Origin: Clavelina lepadiformis
Lineage: Eukaryota; Chordata; Ascidiacea; Aplousobranchia; Clavelinidae
Reading direction: 5' to 3'
Assembly: GCF_947623445.1 (NCBI RefSeq)
Contig: NC_135243.1
Location: 22,514,479 to 22,578,478, forward strand
DNA length: 64,000 bases
Shown here piece after piece: positions 25,101-37,175 of the stretch. The translations under genes and the position numbers were made by a program. The notes beneath the pieces are model-generated. The model was not told where the DNA came from. It saw only the letters and a program-made list of their open reading frames with translations, and did no database searches. Numbering within the stretch: the stretch's first letter is position 1; each line of letters begins with the position of its first letter.

Positions 25101-28100
25101 GTTATTTGTGTCGATGGTTTTGTATATGACTCGAAATATGTCATTAAAATTTATGGGTGGAAAGATTTTTTAATTCAGCTAATACCTTTCTTTCATGTTT
25201 TCCATCATTCCAGCTGACATGAATGTTGTTGCTGCCATGCCACCAAATGCTGCAACAAACGTTTGGACTTTCCGAGTTTTAGAGTTAAACTTTACCCTCA
25301 TTGCGACGTTTACTATAGATATGTCGTCTTCTCGTCGTTTGGATTGCATGTAGAACTTTAAATATTCGTATACAATACAAAAGTACGATGATGATATCAA
25401 CTGTATATACTAAAGAAGAATGTTAGATTATGTGTGCTTTACAAAAAACGTTTCAAAATGGTTTGCAGATCTCATGAACTATGGCAATGCGAAACACACG
25501 GTGAAATACTTTTGTTGTAAAAGGAAGAGTGATGGACTTTAGAACTTCTCCAGGCATAGCTGCAGTCTTTCTATAACTCGGGAAAAAATCTTGATCCATT
25601 TTCAAAGTTCGTTCACCTCGGGAATGAAGCATGAACTTTGCCTCGCTCTCGCAAGCCATTAGAATGGGGTTAAGGTCAGATATGGGACTTGCTGTCATGA
25701 CGTTTCCTCCTAACACCTAAAAGTGCTTTTATTTACCAGGATATCTTTCTGATTTCTGTTATGCAGAGTGTGTCGAAACAATACTTGCTACATTTTAGCT
25801 TGATCCAAATATAATGTGCAAGAAATTTCCTTTATGCAAACAGCACGTATAAGAACTCCATTTTCGACCCAGTGTGAGTTCATGTTGTTAGAAAAGTAAG
25901 ACGTTTGTGCTAAGTCCTAAAAGTAAAAGTGAGATTACTTACTGCAACATTCCGTATTTGATCTCCAGCAAACCAATGAAGTGCATCAAGGACAGCTTTC
26001 ATTGGCTGGGTCTGATAAGCTGGTCTTTCCGTTGTTATTTGCGTCAGTTGGTGACATATTTGCGTCAGCGTACATGAAGCACCGATGGTTACGCCTGTCG
26101 TACAAAACACACATTCTAAATGTCCAGTCGAATAAACGTCTATAAAAGGAACCATTTAAACAAGTGTTTACAATCGTAATGTCAACATATGTAACCTTAT
26201 AAAAAGTTATGGCGAAGGCTAAAGCTGTTACGTTGTTAGGTTAATCCGTTGCTGACTCCTGACTCAGAAGGCTGCTGTTACAGTTGTAAGCTACCTTCGC
26301 TCATATATTAAAAGTTAAAACACAACCATCTTAGTTTAAGACTTTAATCGAATCATCTGTCCTGTGTGCGCAAGCAAAGCAGAAAGCGAATGGCGTGGTG
26401 AAACGAACGTGCAGTGCAGAAATCAATACATGCTGAGAACGTCCCGAGGGCGCCAACCAGCGACAAACCAAACAAACACCCAACGGTCGCTACAAAGTTA
26501 ACGCTACTTTGAAGTGATAAGAATGGAATTCAAGAGGAATACCTTATTGAAAAAAACTTTGTATCAGTTGATAGAAACTTTACCTGTCGCCCTATTCTTC
26601 AAAAAATAAAACGTACCCTAACAAAGCTATATACTTCAAGTGAGGGGCAAGTCCAAAAACAAGTTGGCCTTAAATCAAAGATTAGTTGTGACTAGTAAAT
26701 ATACTGGTGAAAGAATTTGTACTAATATGTAGTGGTTAAGCAGTTATTGCTATAAATAAGTGGAAAACACAACCTCATTGCTTAATTGTGACGAGGGTGG
26801 CGGTTCTTATTACGTCACACTAGAAGAAACAATAGGGATGACTCGGTTTTTTGGATCAAGTATAAATAGAATATTTTCTGGAACAAACAAATAAAGAAGA
26901 ATAGGTATAACTACAACGTACTTATGTGTATAACAGGGACTTTTCCCTTAAATAACCCTAAACTACCTTAGCGTTCGTGTCTAGCCTATATGTACTGGTT
27001 AAAGCAAATGCTAACCGACAGTAGAGTACCGGTACAGTGTAGTCTGGGCTGCTGGCGCTAGCCTAATTCGGTACCGGTAACCGAGGTAAAAACAAGAATG
27101 TTTTGCCAGTTTATATATGCTTATCTGTGATATTCCTATGCTGAAAATAAAAATTATCTGCTACTAATCACCTACCTATGGAGACGTATTCTATTCACAA
27201 CGCGTCATCTAGCCAACTGTACCTGATATAAACCACAGACATCAGATATATTTATGGTATTATGACGTCATAATCACTGGGGTTTTCGTCATAATCAAAT
27301 TTGCGATACAATTTTGGCAATTACTGCTTAACCACTATACATATTAGTACAAATTCTTGACCAGTAGGTTACTGATTAATGTTGTTTGTTTTAAGGCCAA
27401 ATTATTTTTGGATTTTCCCCTCACTTTAACAGAAACCTGTTTCATTGATAGATATGGTCGTCAACTCGTCTACGTAAGCAGGACTAATTATGACAGGATG
27501 GTGGTGACCTTTGACCCAAGTCTCAATTCCGATCTCAGTGTTGCCGACAACGAGATGTGCTCGTGGATATTTTTCCTTCAAATCGGTTAATTGAGCTAAT
27601 GTGATTGGTCTGTACCACGTGACGCGTTCTCCAACAAATTTTATAACCTCCGAAGATTCTTGTTGACTTGCTATCTGTAAACAAATTACCAACTTTTAGT
27701 CCTTCAAAGTAAGTTTTCTTCTCATGATCAGAGAAAATATTAACTTAACATTTTCGGCATCGTTTAGTTTGCTTGAAAATTTTCTTTCAAAAATGTTTTT
27801 CATTACTTCAGTGTTTCAATTATACCTTGTTTAATACAAAATTAATTAATGGGTGCTAATGTAGTGGATAAAATCCAGATCATCATTGAATTAGCTTAAA
27901 GTCAGCTAAAAAATGCTAAAAGTTCATCCAGCGTTGCCCTCCGAAAAAGAATTATAATCTTAAAAATTTTGATTAATAGTTTTCAATTTTATTCTAAAAT
28001 TTATAAGGTCCAATTAAACAGGTACTGCAGGAAAAATTGTTTACCAATAATTCTGGAGGAAATATTGGTTCCTGGGTTGAGTCATGAGGAGCATATTGAC

Positions 28101-29466
28101 ACGGGTTCTTTACGTCACTATCTTCAACTTTGACGTCTCCATTTACAACTAGATCTACAAGATATTCATTTATGATGCAACTGATCAAAAGCCATGTTAA
28201 CTAAGTCAATATGAATTGTCATATACTCAACTGTCGCAACCATTTTGCTTGTTTTGGCAACAATTTGCGCCCAAAGGGCAACCCGAAGCGCCTGGTGGTA
28301 ACGGCTTGGCAAATGTGTTAAATGCTAGACAAAACAGAGCCAAGTTTAGACTTCCATAGCATTATATATAGGCCTAATGTAAGTATTTAAAATACTGCAG
28401 TAGAAGTCGGTTAAGTTGGTTATTATTTGGCAAAAAGTGCTGCATCACGTCAGCAAGCTTACCACTCAATATTGGTCGATAACCTGTACATCGACACAGA
28501 TTTCCTTGAAGTGACATTTCGATGTCACGTGACGTTGGACCTTCTTTGTTACGTAACAATGTGTACATAGACATAACAATGCCAGGAGTACAAAAACCAC
28601 ATTGCGATCCATGAAAATCAGCCAGACGTTCCTGTTTTAGATAGCATAAAATTTTGTTGATTTGAAGTTGATTTATAATTTGCATTTGTACTTTTAGTAA
28701 ACCACTGAATTTAACAAAAATTAAATTGTAGGTTAATTGAAGACATACAAGTCATGAATGCATTGCACTTATAACATGACCTGAACTGGGTGAAGCTTTG
28801 TTTTTGTGCTTCCAATCCCTTCTATCGTTGTAACCGCACATTCATGCATTGATACAACAGGTGCTAGGCAGGCATTAACGGAAATGTGACTATAAAATGA
28901 AAATAACGCATTTGCTTTTGTTTAGCGCAAAACAAGACTCATAGACAGTACCATGACAGTTTAGTAGAACGTTTTACATGTATCCAAAAAATTAAACCCT
29001 CGCAAACGACATATTGATCGTAACCTACGTAGAAATTAATATAAAACAAGTGTTGCTTCTTACATCGCTTTAGATTATGGTCGAAGACATATCAGTGTAA
29101 AAACTTTCAGAACTTCCTATCTGTATACTCACATTATTCTTCCTTCATAGCGGCTCCATCTGGACACCATGACAGTGCAAGCTCCACAGCCTCCTTCCCC
29201 GCATCCTAGCTTGGTACCGGTCAATCTGACTAAAATACAACAACAAGAATAAACATTGTAATGTTTTGTCAAAATAAAACCGTATTTTACTTTAAACGTA
29301 AACAATTTGGCTGAAAAAGCTATTGATTCGTACATCCTTTTATGCTTTGTTTTCAAATTTTCATAGTTTAAGTGAGAATTTTTCACTGCAAATTGCGCGA
29401 TCACTTACGCTTTGTTCTCAAATAAGTTAAAAGAGAAATTTCAGGATCTGCGCTTTCATCTGTAAC
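19165..29466 (-). CDS. XDH: Xanthine dehydrogenase/oxidase, copy 2
   Basis: Second tandem copy. All 29 exons of copy 1 recur, at +18011 for exons below 7360 and +18012 for those above; the stop codon is at 19165-19167 and exon 2 at 29409-29466. Coding differences from copy 1 that I saw are synonymous (22991, 23427, 29229). The exception is exon 11: the acceptor AG used in copy 1 is replaced, so the minus strand reads TATTGTATACGAATATT where copy 1 has TATTAGAACGAATATT. The nearest usable upstream AG gives an exon of 25186-25400, still in frame, with about 11 residues ([10 protein letters not shown] region) in place of one Asn. Whether this yields active enzyme is unknown. The copy is otherwise intact in the placed exons. 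Confidence 0.92.
21541..22051. mobile_element. Non-autonomous hAT element in XDH intron, unit 2
   Basis: Copy of the 511-bp element at 3530-4040, with the same CTATATAT flanks, carried along by the segmental duplication. Confidence 0.92.
26243..26494. mobile_element. Truncated foldback MITE remnant, unit 2
   Basis: Unit 2 copy of the remnant at 8231-8482, in the same XDH intron. Confidence 0.75.
26638..27426. mobile_element. Long inverted-repeat MITE in XDH intron 8, unit 2
   Basis: Unit 2 copy of the element at 8626-9414. Confidence 0.8.
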
Positions 29467-32400
29467 CTGCAAAAGGGATTTTTAAAGATTTGCTTACACT
29501 CTATTTTCCATTTACGAATTTTAACCTAACACGAGCACATAACAATCTTCAATGTTAGCTGTTAAATTATATTCATTTATAATTAATAGGTTTATCAAAG
29601 TATTAGTATTAGCAAATGACTTGAATAACAATGTATCCATGGGAAAGTGCATTAGCCATTTCGTGTCAATAACGCAGTTTATGATTTTAGGGACAATGTA
29701 GCTATGGTTGCCAAATAATTTGATAAAGTACCCACACAAAGCATATACTAAGTCAGGGCTTCTGAAACATTTTTGTTGTGTGACCCCATTTTAGAAAAGA
29801 AATTTCTGTGCGACCTCTTGATGGGTGGCCTACATGTTAATGATATTAAAACAATAAACGTCCCATCACAAATATCAAGTGCTATTTTTGTCTATGGCGA
29901 CATCATGCAAACGCAAACAATTTATGAAATTAGCTGTTCAGTAAATCATTAACAAATGAACTGCGTAATGGAAAAGGAAAAGCAAAAAAAATACCAAAAA
30001 ACAATTCAACTTATGAAAGTTGAATTTGTTTCAGGATCCAAAAAATACATTTTGCGACCTCAAATTTTAGACACGACCCATAGTTTGAGAAGCCTTGTGC
30101 TAAGTGACAATGGGAAGAGTAGAAAACTTAAAGTGTCCCTTGAACAAGCACCTTATATCGACAAACTAAGTCACCTTTCGCCCATTGACATAAAACACCA
30201 AAGCAGTCTTGGCTTTGTTCCAAATATGCTCCGCTGGCATTTTGCCCAATAAGGATAGCAATACGTTTATTTCGTAAGAAAACTGAACTTAAAACCACAA
30301 CATATCATCACATTTGAAATATAAAATGTTACTAAAAGTTTAAGCTGCAGCTTTCTAGCAGTTTTCTTTCGCCATCCAACAGTTTAAATAGTACTAGTAC
30401 CCTCAGAGACTTTAGTAAAAGTTCTTCATTTTATTACCATAACAACACGACTATGTAGGCTCGATTGATTTTGAAGAGAGTTAGATAAATCGCTTAAAAA
30501 CTGAAATTTTATTGTTTGCTCAATCTTTTTGATACACTTCTTAATATATCTCAGTCCGTTTCTGACAAACTACGGCTGCAAGGTTGTTTCCTTTATTCAA
30601 TGCAGCAGTGTAACTACATTTACGCATTAAAGCGGACTTCCTGTGTTTGCGGACTTCCTGTGTTCAGGGAAGTGTGATGTCCAAGTAACCTTAGTTATAG
30701 CCTGCAGTCAGCAGATTTTATTGAGCTGCTTACTACAGGTGAACTCTCTCTTCCTGCCAGGTTACTCTGTCACCAAACAAAAGTCGCCACCTCGAAAGCT
30801 TTTAATTGTTTAACTAACTTAAACCTTTTAGATTCCTAGACTATACGGCTGTGTTTGCTTGACTGAAATATCTGTAAACTTCTGATAACATAAAATATTT
30901 TAGATGACAGGAAAAACCTCCATTGGATTTACTTTAAATAACAGCTTTGCACTGTCGTTCCGCAAACACATGTAAGCTATTCAAGCGTAATGGTTACTCT
31001 CAATGTTTGTTGAAAGACAAGTTTTAGCGACAACGTTGACATATCAACTTTATCGTGCTGTTCGTTGCTGCCATCGAGTTTGCGGCGTTACGCAAACAAA
31101 GAAGTTATAGGTCCTCATGCTTAGGTTTACGAATGTTTAACGATTGTACGAGTGATTGTAAACTATGTTCAAAGAGTCATAATCGCCTACATGCTAATGC
31201 TCAAAAAAGTATCTAGTACTCGTTCAGACAAGGCGAATTTCAAACAGTTAAACTAACTTAAAAAAAATACACAAATTGACCTTTTATTTCGCTGGTTTGG
31301 CTTATTTACGTTTGCACTTGTGATGGCCGAATGACGAACCCATTAGTGAGTGTCCTATGGACGTACAACCAGTTTTTGACTAAGATAGTATACTATATAG
31401 TATGTAGGATATGTAAATATGTAGATAGTATACCAATACTGTATACCGCAATATAAATTTAATTGTTTTAATTAATTTTAATTGAGGTTTTTCTTGATAA
31501 TTAAAGACCGATGTTTGGTAAAGTCGGTGAGATGTGAAACGTTTTGATAATCCATGATTTGATTTTTGATTCTAAAAAATCTAGGTTGCTAGTTGTGTTA
31601 TATTTTTGAGCATAATGGCAAATACATGAGACTGAACTTTATCCAAGGCTCAAGAAGGCTGTGAAAAGTTCCAACTCAAACTGTACATTTAAGACTGTAG
31701 ATTCCAGCGTTAACCTGCTCTGTTGTCTTCAGTATTGCGAAGAAGAGCTAAGAAACCGACCAAAAACTGACCTGTGGTCGCATTTAGTTGAGTTGCATTC
31801 TTGACTTGCGTATTTTGCACATGGAATTACTTACACTTTGGTTGCTATGCAGACAACCGAGCATGCAAACCGTAGACCGATGATAACCATCAGAAACAAA
31901 CTGTATTGCTTAAAAAATGTTTGGCAGGAAAAAGAGTAATCTTACAGTAGGCTATATAAAAAGGTTGTCTAATGGACTAAACACACAAGATTTACTGAAA
32001 GGTCGAGGTAGCTCGTTAGCGACAACTAACGTTGAAAAGAAACGCCTTAATGGTCGACATAAAAAGCAATTAACAGAAAGAAAAAATGGAGTCTATCGGA
32101 ACGCATTATTGAAATACGAAATATAACACTTATACCTCACCGCCCTTTTGTTTCATATTTCCAATAATACTTCTGGCTTACATTGCACAAATCTATAAAA
32201 AGCATAAAAGAAACGAATGGGATCGGTTGTGTGGAAATCGATCTGCAAAATTTCAGTGACATGAAACTGAACGATTTGAGTTATATCACGATGTAACTAA
32301 ACACACCAAATTTTGAAAACAAAGGAATGTTACTTGCGAGACAACGGTATACTGGACATTAAACAAAAGGAATTTGTGATGCTGCATTGAACTTTTTACT

Positions 32401-33711
32401 TTGCACGACTTAAACTGAGCGACGACATATCATTGCTTGATTCCTGGCTTTGAAAAACACTTAGTTGATATATTTACTGTTTTAATTACTTGGATCTAGC
32501 TCGAACTGGAAACTGTCTACAAAGTCCACAAACTCATCGTTAACGGCTTGCCCGAAATATTACAAACAACAACGTTGCTGAGCATAAGTTGTCGAACATT
32601 TATGCCTGAAAAATTATTACTGCGAGGCAAAAATTTTGACGGCTTTTATTTCTCTAAAATCCCCGTCAATACCAAAATCATGAACACTGTGGCAAATATT
32701 TTAAGTGTAATTATGTCATGACATTTTATTTAATAATAAACATTACAAAATACGTTTCTGCATAATAAAATGTCAGAGTTGTAGTAGGTGTAATAGTTTC
32801 GCTATCTTGTTTATCTGTTAAATCTATTAAGCGTTTCGCGCTTAACACCTGTTTTCCATAACGAGCGACTTTAGACCGGGGCAGGAGTATTAAAATTTGT
32901 TTATGCATGTAACATTTTTTTCAACTAAAGTCTGTCATAAATCTATATTTGCTGCAACTAGAAGCGCTATTTTTGGTTGCCAAAGAGAGACAGTTTTATT
33001 TATGTTTATTTATCGCTTGTCGATTCAAAGCAAACTACAAAATCAGCAAATTACTTTTAGCATAAAATCATATGATATGTGTGATACTTTATGATGTATA
33101 TGATCAAATGTAACATGATTCATGAGATAAAATCACTTTACATCCAAATATTGATCACGTAAAATTGCAAAATTTCATGAAATGAAATATTTACAAATTT
33201 TAAAATATACATTCTCTAAATTTTTACTTCACAAAATGTATATTATCCGGAACTGTTGATCATCATGTTTGTAGTTTAAAAGTTTACTAAAAGACTAAGG
33301 ACATAAAATGAGTACAAAGTAAAATTGAAAAATGTACAGAATCAATTTATAGAAATAAACCATTTTAATAATAGCAACACAAATACTGGTGAAAATTTCA
33401 GAATCAGATTTCGAAAAAAGCGGAAAAAACTCAATATTATAAAGCATAATCAATTCTTGCGATTTGCATTAAAACTTTTAATTGAGTCTTTCAAGCAGAA
33501 TCACTAATATTTTTGTACATCATTTTGTGTAACTCAGTGAAATTATAAAGCCATGTGTAAAAAATTAAAACAATAATGTAAGTTTTTAAACTGTAAAGCG
33601 TCATTCAGATCATGCCGCTTGTGTGCTACTTTCCCATCGATTTTCATTGTTTCTTGTGACAATGACTCCGAGTTCTGCTGATATGTGATTATTGAAATGG
33701 GTTGACGTTGT
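29467..33711. other. Intergenic region, unit 2
   Basis: Equivalent of 11455-15700. Contents are the same: the hAT MITE at 29754-30097, the tandem GCGGACTTCCTGTGT duplication near 30632, and the short basic frame at 31917-32126. No gene recognised. Confidence 0.5.
29754..30097. mobile_element. Short hAT-type MITE upstream of XDH, unit 2
   Basis: Unit 2 copy of the element at 11742-12085, same ends and flanks. Confidence 0.82.
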
Positions 33712-36062
33712 TTATTTTCTTAGTTTAAACAATTTTGATAAAGATTTTTCTGCTGGGGAAGATAGGAATTTACAAGTCTCATCCGCCATGAGTCTGAGGT
33801 CCCTTAAAATACAAAAACAAAATTATTTAAAACTAGTTGCTATGTAATTAATTTTGTGGTGAGGCAATGCTTCTTGTTCAAATATCAAACGTCAGTTCTC
33901 TGTTGAATTATAGAAAACTTTGGAAGATCACGCCTTTATGCTTCGTATATTTTGAAAACACATTTGCTACTGCAGTATCGTATATTTTAGATTAAGTTTT
34001 ATTGTTTTACTGGTTTGGGTCGTTTATTCGCATATTTGTCAGTAGATCGAACAGTTCTAATTGCTTCTGAACTTTCCCTTTGTTTCTCTTCGACTGACAA
34101 ATGTTACAGATTAGTTGCAAGGAAGCTTTTCTGTTTGACTCTTGATCTATTTGCGTATGGTAAAGGTATGGTTAGTTACTGATTAGCTTTTAAAATGCTT
34201 TATGAAATAAAAATAAAATAGAAAAAATGTACAAATTATCAATTAATATTTTCAACAAAATTTGAATAATATTATGAATAATGACATGCTTTTTGTAACC
34301 AACATAACATGTTTATTATTTAAATAAACCATTTTTACCTGAATTTAAAAATTTTGTTATGTAATCAACGGATTCAGGACATTTTAGAATTGCTGCTGCA
34401 TTGTCGTCATTGCGAGCAAGCTGAGCTAAACCATCAAACATTTCCAACAGCGAATAACTTCCTCTTTTGAGCTTAATGTCTTTATTGCTTGCAACAGCTT
34501 TGTTGATATTCTTTGATTTGGTTTCCCAAATAGAAGAAATGAGATTAAAAGTAATAAAAGCTCGTAGATTTTTATCAAAGTATTTTGAAGTTATTACATC
34601 AATTACCAGCATCTTTTGAAATACTAACCTCCACAATGTAGTTAATTAAAGACTGATGGACTTTCAAGGAACCGAGCTGATCTTCCTCTGCCATGTAAGT
34701 CACAGAAAAAGCAATGAAGGTTAAAAATTCCATCCTTTCTGGTCCCTGTGTCAATGCAATGCAAACAGAAAATAATGTAGTGTGATTGATGTGAGAACTA
34801 ATATTGTTCCTAAGACTAGTATCGAGCGCAGATATTCAGCTGTTTTCAAAAGATTTTTTGTTAAATACGTTTTTTGAATTGTTGATACTTTTTGCGTAAA
34901 TTTTACTTTCCAATGCGTTCTGATTATATTCAGTTTAAGTAAAGCTACAATAAAGCTAAATTACCACTTCTTTGACCATTTCGTGTCTAAATTCTGACAT
35001 TATTTCAAAGGTGTTTTGTACTTTTGCATAAATCAAAGGCTCTGGTCTTTTTGCACAGTTGTACATAATACCTACAGCTTTTTGTTCTGCATAACCTTTC
35101 ACCTAAAAAAATTAATATCTAAGTTGAAATACTAGAAACAAAGAAAGTCAATGTAGCCAAACTTAAAAGGTTTTTCAGATTAATGAGTACCTTAAAATGT
35201 AATGGTAGTTGATTATGCGTAAGGGTAATCATTAGTACCTCCAATGGAAGCCAAAATAAGCCTTGTAAATATTGCAAATGTACGGCCATCAACGTAATCA
35301 AACCTTGCTTGCAACATTCAAAGCAAAATTCTGAGCTAGTTTCAGTCATGTTAAACACCAATCCTTTAAGTACTTCCAAGAATCCATATCTCACGCTAAG
35401 TAAAACAACAAAACAATTTAGTATGAGAAATTAAAATGAAAATAGCCCGCTAATTAGTCATGATTAAGAGATGCATCAAGCATGTATGCAAGTATAATCA
35501 CCAAGATTAATTAAAAATGACCAAGTATAAAAAGTTTCTTTCGCCTTGCATGAACCAATATAAACTTTCAGGGCGTGGGTGTTGAAGGTATGTTTGGCAA
35601 AGGCAAAAATGCCAACCACGACCTATGCAAAGCAACCTGGTATTTCAAGTGGAATCATGTATGACCCAAAAAAATTCGAGTGAAAAGCACTTTCGAATCG
35701 ATATAGCCTTTCAAAATTAATAAATAAATCTATTATAAGAAAGCAAAGAAGATTTTATTACTTTCCACCATATTTGCATTGATTTAGACTATTAATAATA
35801 CAGAGGTAAATGCAAATACTTTACTACCTCAAATGTCATTTTTTGGCTCAAATAAAACACGTATAAAAATAGATGAAATCATTTTTAATTTTAGCATTAA
35901 CTTAAGTAAAATAAAAAAATAAACAAACAGCTTGCTGGCAATGCCAGCCTACCTGTCAATTGGATATTCATTTCCATCATCAATTAAAATCATGAAATAT
36001 TGAAGAAACAGTGGAATAACATCATGACTTATCATCTCATCCACAACATCGTTTTGAAAGCT
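33712..36062 (-). pseudogene. Gene A fragment, unit 2 (armadillo-like, 5' truncated)
   Basis: Same seven exons as in unit 1 at +18011: 35953-36062, 35239-35395, 34965-35102, 34629-34745, 34339-34510, 34011-34146, 33712-33802. It is likewise cut off from its 5' exons by the junction at about 36202-36214 and lies behind the 3' flank of XDH copy 3. The reading frame is intact but the gene is incomplete. Confidence 0.75.
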
Positions 36063-36201
36063 CTGCAAAAATAATTTACATTTTATCAATTTCGGTAACA
36101 TTGTTAGAGCAAAATACGTAAAAGAAAGTGTTTGCATATTACGTATACAAATTAGCTAGCAAGAAATTACAAGCGCAAGCTGAAAGCTTGTAATGTGACA
36201 C

Positions 36202-36214
36202 GTCTCAGCTTGTC
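36202..36214. other. Duplication junction between units 2 and 3
   Basis: Same join as at 18191-18203, with the same bases across the breakpoint. Two identical junctions indicate one original breakage event, later amplified, rather than two independent duplications. Confidence 0.8.
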
Positions 36215-37175
36215 TCGTCCAAACACGTTTTATTTACTGTAATTATTGCATTTCAACCGTTTAATAAAACCTTTAGCTTCTTTTTTGTGACACACAAAAC
36301 AATTTTGTGTTCTATTGTCGATTTACTCAGTGACACTTTTTTTCGAAACTTTCGGTCTGAATAAATCGAACTTGATTAAGTATGCTTCGTGCTTCGACCT
36401 GAAACTCGTCTCTATGAACATTAACCGATTTCTTTACTTTCTTTGTTGAGATTATGTTTTTACTGTCATGTAAGATTTACTTTTATAGAGAAATGCAAGA
36501 AACTGTACTGAAATTAGAAGCTGTAGATCAAACTGATGTCATTTTGATCTTTAGATTAGGTTTATCGAAGTAACGTTTGCGTTTGTTACATATACTATAG
36601 CGCAAAAAAAAAATTTTTGCTGTTTAATTACAGAAGCTGTTAATTGTGGAAAGAAATTACAGATACATACGTAACCGAAAATTCTTGCCTTCTGGTGCCA
36701 GGCTGTTTTCTCACATTCACGGTGAATGGCGACATCATCAATAAAACCCAAGAAAGCAATTTATTTCATTAAACAGCCCCCACAATCAAAACCAAACCGA
36801 CCTCCTTAAATCACTTAACAACGGATTTTACAGAATGCAAAAGGTGAGGTGCCAAACTATTGATAGGATAAGAGCGCACTAAACGTGAGAGCAACGATAA
36901 TTAATCGCAGGTAATCAGCTAAAACCAAAACACCGTGAAGTAATCATCGCACATCAAGCAGAAAATTAACGCACCATAAAAACGGTAAAATATAAGATAC
37001 TATAAATAACACGTGACATATTTTCGTCACACATATACAGTAAAATTGTTTTGTGCAAGATGGAACATGATGGCAGTTATACAGTTACATCTTATCCATT
37101 TTTCGAACAAGTATTACAATCTCTATAACATGAAATTAACAACAACTGCCAACATTAAAATACAAGCATACAAAT

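Larger units (their letters stand above)
18204..36214. repeat. Tandem segmental duplication, unit 2 (18.01 kb)
   Basis: Second direct copy. Positions in unit 1 map here by adding 18010 (below 593), 18011 (593 to about 7360), 18012 (about 7361 to 15408) and 18011 again after that. Its first half matches unit 3 at every place checked, including all sites where unit 1 differs. Its second half matches unit 1 and differs from unit 3 by a few percent. The unit 1/2 junction at about 18191-18203 joins a gene A intron to the 3' flank of XDH. Confidence 0.95.
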
